Shown here: positions 42,855 to 51,647 of the stretch, in pieces | How positions within the stretch are numbered: position 1 is the stretch's first letter | Layout: every line of letters begins with the position of its first letter | NCBI RefSeq assembly: GCF_937859865.1 | Contig: NZ_CALMAT010000118.1 | Span: 1-64,000, forward strand | Origin: an uncultured Mucilaginibacter sp. | GTDB taxonomy: Bacteria > Bacteroidota > Bacteroidia > Sphingobacteriales > Sphingobacteriaceae | Reading direction: 5' to 3' | DNA: 64,000 nucleotides | Translations under genes and position numbers: made by a program | Notes under the pieces: model-generated | What the model saw: the letters and a program-made list of their open reading frames with translations, nothing else | Told to the model about the DNA's origin: nothing | The model's database searches: none

Positions 42855-44291
42855 TTATGGCCAGATGCCCAGGTTTTTGTAGGAAACTGCAATCTTATTG
42901 ATGGCAACCACAAAAGCGGCAGTTCTTAACGTATCTATTTTTGGTGTTTGTACAAAAGTTTCGCGGATTTCGTGGTACGAACGAATCATGGTATCTTCCA
43001 ATCCGGAGTTTACCAGTTCCAGTTCTGATGCTCCTTTTACAATGGTAGAACGCTGCATGGGTGTTAAGGCCACGCCTGTAATTCCTTCTACCATATTTAC
43101 TAAGTTCATATTGGCGGTTTCTTCAAAACGACGGTTGATACGGCCAAAAGAAACGTGAGACAGGTTTTTTAACCATTCAAAGTAAGAAACCGTTACACCG
43201 CCGGCATTGGCGTACATATCCGGGATGATGATGCCGCCACGTTCTGTAAAAATAGCTTCCGCCTCCGGTGTGGTTGGGCCGTTGGCTCCTTCGGTAATGA
43301 TTTTTGCCTGGATACGGCGGATATTGTCCACTGTAATTTGGTTTTCCAAAGCTGCCGGAACCAGAATATCGCAGGGCTGCTCCAAGCCTTCCATCGAGTT
43401 TTTAAACTCTTTGGTGGCCAAAGGATAGCCTAAAATTGAACCGGTCGCTTTCCTATGCTCAAAAACAGTATTTACGTCCAGGCCGTCTTCGTTGTAAATT
43501 GCGCCTTCGTATTCGCAAATGCCAACAATCAATGCGCCAAATTCTGCCAAAAATTTAGCCGAATAAAAGCCTACGTTTCCAAGCCCTTGTACAATTACGC
43601 GTTTGCCTGAAATGCCCGGCAGCAAACCTAACTTTTTCATGTCTTCTGCCACGCTTACACATTCGCGTGTGGCAATCGCAACGCCACGGCCAGTTGCCTC
43701 ACGCCTTCCGGCAATACCGTGCAAAGCAATCGGTTTTCCGGTAACGCAACCTAAAGCATCACCCTGGCCGGGGTTCATAGTAGCGTAAGTATCTGCAATC
43801 CAACTCATTTCGCGTTCTCCGGAACCATAATCGGGTGCTGGGACATCAATACTGGGCCCAATGAAATTCTTTTTTATCAACTCTACGGTGTAGCGGCGGG
43901 TGATGTTCTCCAGTTCCTGCTCGGTATAATTTTTCGGGTTGATTTTGATGCCGCCTTTTGCGCCGCCAAACGGCACGTTTACGATCGCACATTTATAAGT
44001 CATCAAAGCGGCCAAAGCCATCACTTCGTCTTCGTTCACCATTTCGCTGTAGCGGATACCGCCTTTAGTTGGCGATTGGTGGTGCGAATGTTCTACGCGC
44101 CAGGCATCAATTACTTCAAACCCTTTGCCTTTGCGGATGGGGAAACGGAAACGGAAAACGCTGTTGCAGGATTTTATTTGGTCCAGCAAACCGGCATCGT
44201 GATTGGTAAATTGGGCTGCGTGATCAAAAAACTGACAAACATCACCAAAAAAGTGATTCTCCACTTCGGAGAGAACAAGTGAATTACTCAT
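42855..44291 (-). CDS. gdhA: Glutamate dehydrogenase (Glu/Leu/Phe/Val family)
   Basis: 478 residues. [14 protein letters not shown] holds the glutamate-binding Lys, [19 protein letters not shown] the hinge and [20 protein letters not shown] the NAD(P) loop. It interconverts glutamate and 2-oxoglutarate. It separates ccmCD from ccmEF, and its own terminator shows it is not simply part of one ccm transcript. Confidence 0.92.
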   Translation of the reverse strand: MSNSLVLSEVENHFFGDVCQFFDHAAQFTNHDAGLLDQIKSCNSVFRFRFPIRKGKGFEVIDAWRVEHSHHQSPTKGGIRYSEMVNEDEVMALAALMTYKCAIVNVPFGGAKGGIKINPKNYTEQELENITRRYTVELIKKNFIGPSIDVPAPDYGSGEREMSWIADTYATMNPGQGDALGCVTGKPIALHGIAGRREATGRGVAIATRECVSVAEDMKKLGLLPGISGKRVIVQGLGNVGFYSAKFLAEFGALIVGICEYEGAIYNEDGLDVNTVFEHRKATGSILGYPLATKEFKNSMEGLEQPCDILVPAALENQITVDNIRRIQAKIITEGANGPTTPEAEAIFTERGGIIIPDMYANAGGVTVSYFEWLKNLSHVSFGRINRRFEETANMNLVNMVEGITGVALTPMQRSTIVKGASELELVNSGLEDTMIRSYHEIRETFVQTPKIDTLRTAAFVVAINKIAVSYKNLGIWP

Positions 44292-44429
44292 AATAAAAAT
44301 TGTTACGTTAACTGGTTTTATAAAAGGTATGCAAAGTTGAATGAAATTATTTCAATTACACAAATTCTTTATAGCCAGTGTATACGTCTTATCATTCGGT
44401 AGGGTTGATTGAATTGAGGTTTAGGGCGG

Positions 44430-44642
44430 TTAATTTTCGCGTTCGATCTTTTTTAAGCGGCGGTCAATGGTGAAAAGATAAATGGCCAGGCCGATAAAAA
44501 CGATCACGATGGTGGCAATCACCACATAAATTTTTCCCGAACTGCGCATCTGGTCGGCCATTTCTACACCAGTAGTTTGCTGTGCGAACGAAAAAAAGGT
44601 GGATAAAAACAGCATTAAAAACGACAACAATATTTTTTTCAT
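44430..44642 (-). CDS. ccmD: CcmD-like small membrane protein
   Basis: 70 residues: an N-terminal signal or helix, then KIYVVIATIVIVFIGLAIYLF and the basic tail DRRLKKIEREN, the usual CcmD shape. It begins nine bases after ccmC. It would help release holo-CcmE from the CcmABC haem exporter. A 30-bp core (44604-44615) lies at its signal sequence. Confidence 0.8.
   Translation of the reverse strand: MKKILLSFLMLFLSTFFSFAQQTTGVEMADQMRSSGKIYVVIATIVIVFIGLAIYLFTIDRRLKKIEREN
44586..44615 (+). repeat. Element core inside ccmD (ACAGCAT)
   Basis: AAAAAAAGGTGGA then TAAAAACAGCAT, antisense to codons LMLFLST. Confidence 0.5.
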
Positions 44643-44651
44643 CGGGAGGAT

Positions 44652-45323
44652 TTATAAAGTATTTCTTTTGTTTTCGATCAGGCGGATGCGGTAACGCAGG
44701 GTTGCAATCCAAACCGCAATCAACGGCCAGGCAATAAAAGCAGGATAAAGTACTACGCGCATCCTGCTATCTAAGTCATATTTGCCAAAAGCCGGGTTTC
44801 CGCCGTTTCCAGGATGGAGCGAATCGGTTAAACGCGGCAAAATAAAGATCAGCACGATCATGATCGGGAAAGCAAAGATGTTGTACACAGCGGAGATTTT
44901 CGCACGCCTTTGTTCTTCATCAATCGAATTTCGCAACACTAAATAAGCGCAATACAACAAGAAAGCGATGGCTGCACTGTTTTGCTTCGGGTCGTTGCTC
45001 CAATATTCGCCCCAAGTATATTTTGCCCAGATCATGCCGGTTACCAACCCAAATATAAAAAACACGACACCGGTGTTTACACATTCAACCGCAATTAAAT
45101 CGTACGCTTCTTGCCCGGTTCTTAAATATTTGATACTGTACCAAACCGATATGCTGAAGATAACCAGCATCGCCATCCACATCGGCACATGAAAATAAAG
45201 GTTCCGAATGGTTTCGTGCAAAATTGGCAGCGTAGGTACATGGAACGTTAAACCCGCAACCAGCGTGTAAATAATGGTAACAACAGCCAGTACTTTCCAC
45301 CAGCTTTGATAAATAAATTTCAT
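44652..45323 (-). CDS. ccmC: Haem exporter subunit CcmC / CcsA-type protein
   Basis: 223 residues with six membrane helices. YFHVPMWMAML carries one haem-ligand His, and MIWAKYTWGEYWSNDPKQN is the WWD motif. It loads haem on CcmE. ccmD follows; ccmA and ccmB are not near, so the system is split in this genome. Confidence 0.9.
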   Translation of the reverse strand: MKFIYQSWWKVLAVVTIIYTLVAGLTFHVPTLPILHETIRNLYFHVPMWMAMLVIFSISVWYSIKYLRTGQEAYDLIAVECVNTGVVFFIFGLVTGMIWAKYTWGEYWSNDPKQNSAAIAFLLYCAYLVLRNSIDEEQRRAKISAVYNIFAFPIMIVLIFILPRLTDSLHPGNGGNPAFGKYDLDSRMRVVLYPAFIAWPLIAVWIATLRYRIRLIENKRNTL

Positions 45324-45385
45324 TTTAAAAATTGTTGCGCAAAGGTAGCACTTATCCGCATTTCTAAATAATTTACTATTTTACG

Positions 45386-45445
45386 TGCCTTAATTTTGCC
45401 TGGTAAAAGAAGCATTACTGTTTTTAGCGGCAATAAATTATGCAC
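45386..45445. repeat. Two 30-bp elements abutting head to head
   Basis: A plus copy (45386-45415; TTAATTTTGCCTGG, TAAAAGAAGCAT) is followed with no gap by a minus copy (45416-45445; TTACTGTTTTTAGCGG, CAATAAATTATGC) with the ACAG core. The joined cores make a nearly palindromic block with different half types. Confidence 0.8.
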
Positions 45446-45602
45446 ATCGCAAACCAAATAAAATAATATAGTGTTAGCAATTACAAAAAAACAAAGCGCG
45501 CGCTTTACAAATTATCAACATTTTATTTAAAGCTTGGCTTTTGATTAAAATAATTAATTACTAAAAGATAATTTAGCCGATAATTTGAACCAATAATTTT
45601 AC

Positions 45603-46535
45603 ATGGACCAACAATATAAAATCTTTACGTGGCCGGTGCAACAACAATATTTGTTGGAGCTGGCGCAGGGAGATTTTGAAATTTATATTCCCGAAGGCCA
45701 AAACGAAAGCTTCAGGAACTTTTTTTCTGCTCAAAAAAATGTGGTTGAAACAAATGTTGCGGAGATAAAAGATTTGCAATTGGATTGTATTTTGTTTCAG
45801 GACGAACACAGCTACCAAACCGCGCAATACGAGGTTTTATCGCCGCAGCAACGCGAGCTCCCAAAGGTTTATTTAGAACATAATCCGCCGAAACAACATC
45901 CAACCAACACCAAACACTGGGTAGAAGATGTTGACGTTCAGCTTGTCCATGTTAATCATTACAACGCTTTAATGTGGGACAATAACAGCGTTCCTGTTTC
46001 GGTAATCGAAAACGGCGTACCGGAAAACCATGCTTCTTTTACCGGTGAAAAGTTATGCGGTGTGGTGGTTTTAGAAGAAAACCCTGCCGATAACCGTGTA
46101 ACCGGGATGGACATTTTTATGCAGGTAAAAGAAGCATTGCCGCTGGAAATTATCCAAATCGGAAAAAAAGATATAACTTACCAAAATTTAGCCGAAAAAC
46201 TCAGCCCTTACCGTTTCCTGTTTTGCCCTGATCGTTATGCCAGTCCCAGTTTTGCCGTGCAGCAGGCTATGATGATCGGAATGCCTGTTGTTGGATTAGC
46301 GACGACCGATTTACCGACGATCATCAGCAATGAAGTTTCCGGTTTTGTACATTCTGATTTGCAATACCTTATCGGGAAAATGCAGCAATTAATAGCAGAT
46401 CCGCAATCAGCCGCTTCTTTAGGTGCCAATGCGCGTTCGTTCGCAATAAAAATTTTTAGCTCAAAACGTTTTTTAGCCGATTGGAAGCAGTTGATCCAAA
46501 AAACTGTAACCGGCCCCTTACTTACCAAAATTTAG
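45603..46535 (+). CDS. Glycosyltransferase (GT4-like)
   Basis: 310 residues. The N-terminal half is divergent (KVYLEHNPPKQHPTNTKHW); the C-terminal half has FLFCPDRYASPSFAVQQAMMIGMPVVGLATTDLP, the nucleotide-sugar region of GT4 enzymes. No signal peptide. First gene of a four-gene plus-strand cluster for heptose-type surface sugar. Two 30-bp element copies lie inside. Confidence 0.78.
   Translation: MDQQYKIFTWPVQQQYLLELAQGDFEIYIPEGQNESFRNFFSAQKNVVETNVAEIKDLQLDCILFQDEHSYQTAQYEVLSPQQRELPKVYLEHNPPKQHPTNTKHWVEDVDVQLVHVNHYNALMWDNNSVPVSVIENGVPENHASFTGEKLCGVVVLEENPADNRVTGMDIFMQVKEALPLEIIQIGKKDITYQNLAEKLSPYRFLFCPDRYASPSFAVQQAMMIGMPVVGLATTDLPTIISNEVSGFVHSDLQYLIGKMQQLIADPQSAASLGANARSFAIKIFSSKRFLADWKQLIQKTVTGPLLTKI
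46030..46059 (-). repeat. Element inside glycosyltransferase gene, copy 1
   Basis: ATGCTTCTTTTACCGG, read as HASFTGE. Confidence 0.6.
46108..46137 (+). repeat. Element inside glycosyltransferase gene, copy 2
   Basis: GACATTTTTATGCAGG then TAAAAGAAGCAT, read as DIFMQVKEAL. It forms an inverted pair with 46030-46059. Confidence 0.8.
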
Positions 46536-46558
46536 CTCATTGAACCAAAAACCTAAAT

Positions 46559-48433
46559 ATGAAAAACAGGATAGCCTTTATCAGTGAACATGCTTCTCCG
46601 CTGGCTATGCTGGGCGGTGTAGATAGCGGCGGACAGAATGTTTATGTGGGAGAACTGGCCAAGCATATTGCGCAATCCGGCTACGAAGTTGATATTTTTA
46701 CCCGCCGCGATGATACGCGTTTTCCCGAAATTGTTAGCTGGGTGCAGGGCGTCCGCATCATCCATGTTACGGCCGGCCCGGAAAGTTTTATCCCGAAGGA
46801 AAGCCTGCTGCAGTACATGCCCGATTTTACTTCGGAAATGATTGCTTTTATTGCCCGCGAAAAAATAGATTATGCTTTGGTCCACGCCAACTTCTGGATG
46901 TCGGGCCTGGTGGCCTGCAATCTCAAAGCAAAACTGAAACTGCCTTTTGTCATTACCTATCATGCGTTGGGCCGAGTTCGGCAAATCCATCAGGGCGACC
47001 AGGACAAGTTTCCAAAAGAACGAATTTTAATTGAAGAAGAAATTGCCCGGCAAGCTGATCAGATTGTGGCCGAATGCCCGCAAGACCAGGAAGACCTGAT
47101 CAATTATTACAACGCCGACCCGGCAAATATCACGATCATTCCTTGCGGTTTTTGCCCGACCGAGTTTTATCCGATTGATAAAAAGCTGGCGCGGATGATC
47201 CTCAACTTTGAATCGAACGAAAACATTATTCTGCAATTGGGCCGTATGGTTCCGAGAAAAGGGATTGACAATGTGATCCGTGCTTTGGTTAAAGTGAAAA
47301 AGACCGACACACCATTGCGATTGGTGGTTGTGGGCGGCGAAGCCGATAACCCGGACACCGACCAAAACCCGGAAATGCTGCGCCTAAAAAAACTGGCAGC
47401 AGATCATGGCGTTTCTGCCGATGTTACTTTTGTTGGCCGCAAAAACCGTGATATTTTAAAATACTATTACGCTGCCGCCGATATTTTTATTACTACGCCC
47501 TGGTACGAGCCTTTTGGTATTACGCCTTTGGAAGCAATGGCGTGCGGCACGCCGGTTATCGGTGCCGATGTTGGCGGCATTAAACACAGTGTGGCTGATA
47601 AAAAAACAGGTTTTTTAGTTCCGCCGAATGATCCTGACGTGCTGGCACAACGCGTTTTTCAGTTGATCAGCAATAAAAAATTGCTGAACGATATGCGCGA
47701 TAACGCCATCCGTCGTGTAAATGCTTTGTTTACCTGGCATAAAATCTCGGAAATGGCCATTAGTATGTACGAGAAAATTATTCACGTAAACGAATTCGGC
47801 AATGAAGAAGACAACGAGCTGATGTTGATTGACCAAGCTTTTGATAAAGCTGCCGATACTTTTTTGCGTGCAAAAAGAGCATTGCGCATTCCGGTTGCAC
47901 AAGCAGCAACGCTCATTAGCAATGCTTTGGCAGCAGATAAAAAGCTATTGGTTTGCGGTAACGGCGGCAGCGCTGCGGGAAGTTTGCACTTTACATCAGA
48001 AATGATGAATTACTTTGAAAGTTCGGAACGGCAAGGTTTGCCGGTAATTTCGCTTGCTGCGGATACTTCTGTGCTTACCGGTTTTGCCAACGATATTGGT
48101 TTTGATGATGTTTTTTCCAGACAGATAGAAACTTATGGCAAAAAAGGCGATATTTTGCTTTGCATGAGCACCAGCGGCCAATCGGTAAATATTGTAAATG
48201 CGATAAAAGTTGCCCATAAAAAACACATGACCTGCATTGCTTTGCTTGGAAAAGGCGGCGGCGATGCAGCAACTTATGCGCACTTAAACATCATCGTGCC
48301 TTCCAACAGCCCGCATCGAATTCAGGAAATCCATTTGCACCTTTTACATACCATTTCCCGTTTGGTAGAAAATCATTTATCTACCAGAAAAAGCAAAACA
48401 ACTAAAATTACGAAAACCGCTTCGGTAAAATAA
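46559..48433 (+). CDS. Glycosyltransferase fused to a GmhA-like SIS isomerase domain
   Basis: 624 residues in two parts. Residues 1 to about 415 are a GT4 enzyme (GGVDSGGQNVYVGELAKHIA, GRMVPRKGIDNVIRAL, WYEPFGITPLEAMACGTPVIG). Residues about 420-610 are a SIS domain of phosphoheptose isomerase type (LLVCGNGGSAAGSLHFTSEM, MSTSGQSVNIVNAI, HRIQEIHLHLLHTI), the enzyme that turns sedoheptulose-7-phosphate to D-glycero-D-manno-heptose-7-phosphate. The gmhB-like gene follows, so precursor synthesis and sugar transfer seem coupled. Confidence 0.88.
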   Translation: MKNRIAFISEHASPLAMLGGVDSGGQNVYVGELAKHIAQSGYEVDIFTRRDDTRFPEIVSWVQGVRIIHVTAGPESFIPKESLLQYMPDFTSEMIAFIAREKIDYALVHANFWMSGLVACNLKAKLKLPFVITYHALGRVRQIHQGDQDKFPKERILIEEEIARQADQIVAECPQDQEDLINYYNADPANITIIPCGFCPTEFYPIDKKLARMILNFESNENIILQLGRMVPRKGIDNVIRALVKVKKTDTPLRLVVVGGEADNPDTDQNPEMLRLKKLAADHGVSADVTFVGRKNRDILKYYYAAADIFITTPWYEPFGITPLEAMACGTPVIGADVGGIKHSVADKKTGFLVPPNDPDVLAQRVFQLISNKKLLNDMRDNAIRRVNALFTWHKISEMAISMYEKIIHVNEFGNEEDNELMLIDQAFDKAADTFLRAKRALRIPVAQAATLISNALAADKKLLVCGNGGSAAGSLHFTSEMMNYFESSERQGLPVISLAADTSVLTGFANDIGFDDVFSRQIETYGKKGDILLCMSTSGQSVNIVNAIKVAHKKHMTCIALLGKGGGDAATYAHLNIIVPSNSPHRIQEIHLHLLHTISRLVENHLSTRKSKTTKITKTASVK

Positions 48434-48463
48434 ACACTGATTTTATAGGGATAAAAGAAGCAT
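48434..48463 (+). repeat. 30-bp element touching the fusion gene stop
   Basis: ACACTGATTTTA, TAGGGA, TAAAAGAAGCAT, starting one base after the stop codon. Confidence 0.85.
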
Positions 48464-48480
48464 TGCTGATATTAAGCACG

Positions 48481-48573
48481 CTGTCATTTCGACCGTAGGG
48501 AGAAATCTTCATCGAACATTATTAATCCACAAACTGCTTTGAAGAAGATTCCTCCTATCGTCGGAATGACAGC
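48481..48573. repeat. Long imperfect palindrome, copy B
   Basis: Arms CTGTCATTTCGACCGTAGGG with AGAAATCTTC (48481-48510) and their imperfect complement (48541-48573) around a 30-base loop; same family as 3346 and 50236. Confidence 0.85.
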
Positions 48574-48606
48574 GCACAGAAATGGCAAAATACTGAAAAC
48601 GACATA

Positions 48607-49182
48607 ATGAACAAAGCCATTTTTATTGATAAAGACGGAACACTGATCCCGGATATTCCTTACAACGTTGACCCTGAAAAGATTACCTTGCAGGAAGGCG
48701 TGGTTGAAGGCTTGAAACTGTTAAAAGCGCAAGGTTATATCTTTATCATGATCTCCAATCAATCCGGTGTGGCGCGTGGTTTTTTTGAGGAAGAAGCTTT
48801 AACCGGCGTAAAAAATAAAATACAGGTTTTGCTGGAAAAAGACGAAATCCGGTTTCAGGGTTTTTACTGGAGCTTTAACCATCCGCAGGGAACAGTTGAA
48901 AAATATGCAGTGGAATGCAACTTTCGCAAACCAAAACCCGGCATGATTTTGCAAGCGGCGGCAGAACATCAGATTGATTTGCAGCAATCCTGGATGATCG
49001 GTGATATTTTAAATGACGTAGAAGCCGGAAAAAGAGCGGGCTGCCAAACCGTTTTGATTGATAACGGCAACGAAACAGAATGGGTTCCAGGTGAATACCG
49101 CACACCAGACTACAAAGCGAAAAACTTTTTTCAGGCCGCTGCTTTTATCACCGATGTTCATTCTACCGATCTGGGAATTTAG
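48607..49182 (+). CDS. gmhB: D-glycero-D-manno-heptose-1,7-bisphosphate phosphatase (GmhB-like HAD)
   Basis: 191 residues. IFIDKDGTLIPDIPYNVDP has the nucleophile and acid Asp pair, MISNQSGVARGFF motif II, CNFRKPKPGMIL the Lys, and WMIGDILNDVEAGKRAGC motif III; a Cys cluster weakly resembles the GmhB zinc loop. It removes the C7 phosphate in ADP-heptose synthesis. It lies between the GmhA-fusion gene and a family 9 glycosyltransferase. Confidence 0.9.
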   Translation: MNKAIFIDKDGTLIPDIPYNVDPEKITLQEGVVEGLKLLKAQGYIFIMISNQSGVARGFFEEEALTGVKNKIQVLLEKDEIRFQGFYWSFNHPQGTVEKYAVECNFRKPKPGMILQAAAEHQIDLQQSWMIGDILNDVEAGKRAGCQTVLIDNGNETEWVPGEYRTPDYKAKNFFQAAAFITDVHSTDLGI

Positions 49183-49185
49183 CCG

Positions 49186-50253
49186 ATGGATAATCTCTGG
49201 CAAAACTGTAAAAATATTTTAGTTGTCCGGTTGGATAACATGGGCGATTTGCTGATGTCAACCCCAGCCATTCGTGCTTTGAAAAAAACTTTTAACAGCC
49301 GGATTACCGTTTTAACTTCTTCCATGGCCGCCGGGATCGCCAAAAATATTCCCGAAATTGATGAAACTTTAACGTTTGATGTTCCCTGGGTAAAAACCCA
49401 AAATGCTTCTTTTAGCACTACTTTTTTGACTTTGGCGGAAGTGTTGAGGCAAAAACATTTTGATGCGGCGGTTATTTTTACGGTTTTCAGTCAGAACCCA
49501 ATGCCGGCCGTGATGCTTGCTTATCTCGCTGATATTCCTTTGCGTTTGGCTTATTGCCGGGAAAACTCTTATCAATTATTAACAAATTGGGTTCCGGACG
49601 AAGAGCCTTATACGTTGATCAAACATCAGGTAGAACGCGATTTGGATTTGGTTGCCACTATTGGCGCAAAAACTTCGGATGACCGTTTAAGCCTTCAAAT
49701 CCCTGATGCCTGGCAATCAACTCAAAAAAAGCTTGATAAAAACAGTATTGACTTGCAAAAACCCTGGCTCGTTTTACATCCGGGCGTAAGCGAATTGAAA
49801 CGGCAATATCCAACCGAAAAATGGATTGAGTTGGGAAAATGTTTGGTTAAAGATTTTGGTTACCAGATTTTGCTTACAGGTTCGGCTGCTGAGAAACAAC
49901 TGACGGACGAAATACAGCAAGGCATTGGCACAAACGCTTTTTCTATTGCGGGTTTGTTTACTTTGGATGAATTTATTTGCCTGATAAAAGAAGCACCACT
50001 CCTACTTTCGGTAAATACTGGCCCAGTGCATATTGCATCTGCAACGCAAACTCCAGTTGTGGTTTTGTATGCGCAAACCAATCCGCAGCATACACCTTGG
50101 AAAACGCCTAATAAAGTTTTGTTTTTTGAAGTTCCAGAAGCGTTGCGAAGTAAAAACGAAGTCTTAAAATTTGTGCAGCAGCATCAGGAAAAAGCACCGG
50201 AAACAGTTGCTGTAGAAGCTATTTTAGAGGCGGTTTTGTCATTTCGACCGTAG
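49186..50253 (+). CDS. Heptosyltransferase-like glycosyltransferase (GT9)
   Basis: 355 residues. NILVVRLDNMGDLLMSTPAIRALKKTF is the GT9 N-terminus; LVLHPGVSELKRQYPTEKWIELGKCL and LLSVNTGPVHIASATQTPVVVLYAQTNP form the ADP-heptose site. It transfers heptose to the core oligosaccharide. It starts 3 bases after gmhB. Its last residues SFRP and stop codon come from the left arm of palindrome copy C. Element cores at 49403, 49737 and 49983 lie inside. Confidence 0.9.
   Translation: MDNLWQNCKNILVVRLDNMGDLLMSTPAIRALKKTFNSRITVLTSSMAAGIAKNIPEIDETLTFDVPWVKTQNASFSTTFLTLAEVLRQKHFDAAVIFTVFSQNPMPAVMLAYLADIPLRLAYCRENSYQLLTNWVPDEEPYTLIKHQVERDLDLVATIGAKTSDDRLSLQIPDAWQSTQKKLDKNSIDLQKPWLVLHPGVSELKRQYPTEKWIELGKCLVKDFGYQILLTGSAAEKQLTDEIQQGIGTNAFSIAGLFTLDEFICLIKEAPLLLSVNTGPVHIASATQTPVVVLYAQTNPQHTPWKTPNKVLFFEVPEALRSKNEVLKFVQQHQEKAPETVAVEAILEAVLSFRP
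49403..49432 (-). repeat. Element inside GT9 gene, copy 1
   Basis: ATGCTTCTTTTAGC, read as NASFSTT. Confidence 0.55.
49719..49748 (+). repeat. Element inside GT9 gene, copy 2 (ACAGTAT)
   Basis: AAAAAAGCTTGA then TAAAAACAGTAT, read as KLDKNSID. A third core lacking the final AT is at 49985-49995, read LIKEAP. Confidence 0.55.
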
Positions 50254-50353
50254 GGAGAAATCTACTTCAAAGAGAAATTATTTGATGATTTTATGCCGAT
50301 AAAAGAAGCATTAACAATTTGAATAAGATTTCTCCCTACGGTCGAAATGGCAG
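50236..50353. repeat. Long palindrome copy C with a 30-bp element in its loop
   Basis: Arms TTGTCATTTCGACCGTAGGG with AGAAATCT (50236-50263) and its near-perfect complement (50326-50353). The loop contains a full 30-bp element (50282-50311), and the left arm covers the GT9 stop codon. Confidence 0.88.
50282..50311 (+). repeat. 30-bp element nested in palindrome loop
   Basis: TTGATGATTTTATGCCGA then TAAAAGAAGCAT. Confidence 0.85.
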
Positions 50354-50426
50354 CGATACTTTCAACAACAACGCGGACAATCAAACCAAAACTGGCAGCA
50401 GAAAACCCGCAACCGGCAACGGAAAA

Positions 50427-50738
50427 TTAATGCCCTTGCTTGGCCAACGCTTCATAAATCTCGGCACTTAACAAACCGCTTCCTCCACCATAATGCTGTA
50501 AAAAAATTGGCGACGGATTTTGTGTACTAAAAATAGCTTTTAGTTTTTCTTCGCTGGTTTCATCAATCCCAGCACAAAATAAAACGATACCAACAGGTTG
50601 TTGATGAAACATTTCGACCGCTTCTTCATCCGAAGTAGAACCGATCCCGTTCCAATTTTCGTTCGTATTGATCAACCTTAAAACAGTTGCCAAAATTTTG
50701 GTGTCGCGGTGGATGGCCAGGATATTTAAACGGTGCAT
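50427..50738 (-). CDS. Small protein with a receiver-like fold, function unknown
   Basis: 103 residues. MHRLNILAIHRDTKILATVLRLIN and VGIVLFCAGIDETSEEKL follow the beta-alpha pattern of response-regulator receivers, but the acidic pair after strand 1 and the phospho-acceptor Asp at the end of strand 3 are missing. It may be a non-phosphorylated relative. It is alone, with pirin further upstream on the same strand. Confidence 0.55.
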   Translation of the reverse strand: MHRLNILAIHRDTKILATVLRLINTNENWNGIGSTSDEEAVEMFHQQPVGIVLFCAGIDETSEEKLKAIFSTQNPSPIFLQHYGGGSGLLSAEIYEALAKQGH

Positions 50739-50813
50739 AATTTTAAAAACTAAGGAAGCCGGAAGATGTTTTTCGACAAGTTTTCCGGCTTCGGTAACTA
50801 ATTGATTAAAAAA

Positions 50814-51533
50814 TTAAAATTTCATCGGCACATCCATCAATAAAACTTCGGCACCGGCAGAATCCGCTTTAAAATTAAGCTGATCGGTATCCCAAATACC
50901 AAAACCATCGCGGCGGTGCAAAGCTTGTCCGTTTATCGTTACATCACCTTCTAAAACAAAAGCGTAAACACCGTTTCCCGGTTTTTTAATTTGATAAGTT
51001 GTTTGAAATCCTTCGTCGAATTTGCCCAAACTAAACCAAGCATCCTGCTGCACCCAAACGCCTTCATCAGTTGGGTTTGGCGACAAAATTTGCTGGAAAT
51101 TATTATGCCGGTCTTTCACATCCAACGAAACCTGATCGTAACGCGGCGCACCATTTAACTTATTCGGGTACAACCAAATTTGCAAAAACTGGACTTGCTG
51201 GTTCGGGTTTTTATTTTTTTCGCTGTGAAAAACGCCTGTCCCAGCGCTGATAATCTGCACATCGCCTTTTTTAATTACGGCAACATTTCCCAAATTATCT
51301 TCGTGTTCCAAATCGCCTTCCAACGGAATGCTGATGATTTCCATGTTATCGTGCGGATGGCTGCCAAAACCCCGGCCACCGGCAACCGTATCGTCGTTTA
51401 AAACGCGCAATACGCCAAAATTCATCCTTTCGGGATTATAATAATTTGCAAAACTGAAGCTGTGATAACTGTCCAGCCAACCATGGTTTGCGTGTCCGCG
51501 GCTTTCTGCTTTGTGAAGAATTGAATTTGCCAT
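50814..51533 (-). CDS. Pirin family protein (YhhW-like)
   Basis: 239 residues, bicupin. SRGHANHGWLDSYHSFSFANYYNPERMNFG is the pirin signature; GFGSHPHDNMEIISIPLEGDLEHED holds the metal-binding His and Glu residues. Relatives have quercetinase activity or regulate transcription. The upstream gene codes for a Crp-like regulator in the same direction. Its start codon ATG is shared with a 30-bp element core. Confidence 0.92.
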   Translation of the reverse strand: MANSILHKAESRGHANHGWLDSYHSFSFANYYNPERMNFGVLRVLNDDTVAGGRGFGSHPHDNMEIISIPLEGDLEHEDNLGNVAVIKKGDVQIISAGTGVFHSEKNKNPNQQVQFLQIWLYPNKLNGAPRYDQVSLDVKDRHNNFQQILSPNPTDEGVWVQQDAWFSLGKFDEGFQTTYQIKKPGNGVYAFVLEGDVTINGQALHRRDGFGIWDTDQLNFKADSAGAEVLLMDVPMKF

Positions 51534-51561
51534 ACTGTTTTTACCCTTAGTTTTTTAATGT
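51532..51561 (-). repeat. 30-bp core at pirin start (ACAGTAT)
   Basis: On the minus strand CTAAGGG then TAAAAACAGTAT, whose last AT begins the start codon. Confidence 0.6.
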
Positions 51562-51647
51562 CCGTCAGCCTTAAAATTAATGGGCTAACAGTACAAATAT
51601 CGGCAACAATTACAGCGTTTTAGGTTGATGCAGGTTAAGAAATCCAA

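Noticed and set aside
48481-48573. Palindromes as simple gene terminators only
   Set aside because: They are far longer than needed, conserved in sequence between sites and lie in copies away from gene ends, so a dispersed repeat is the better description.
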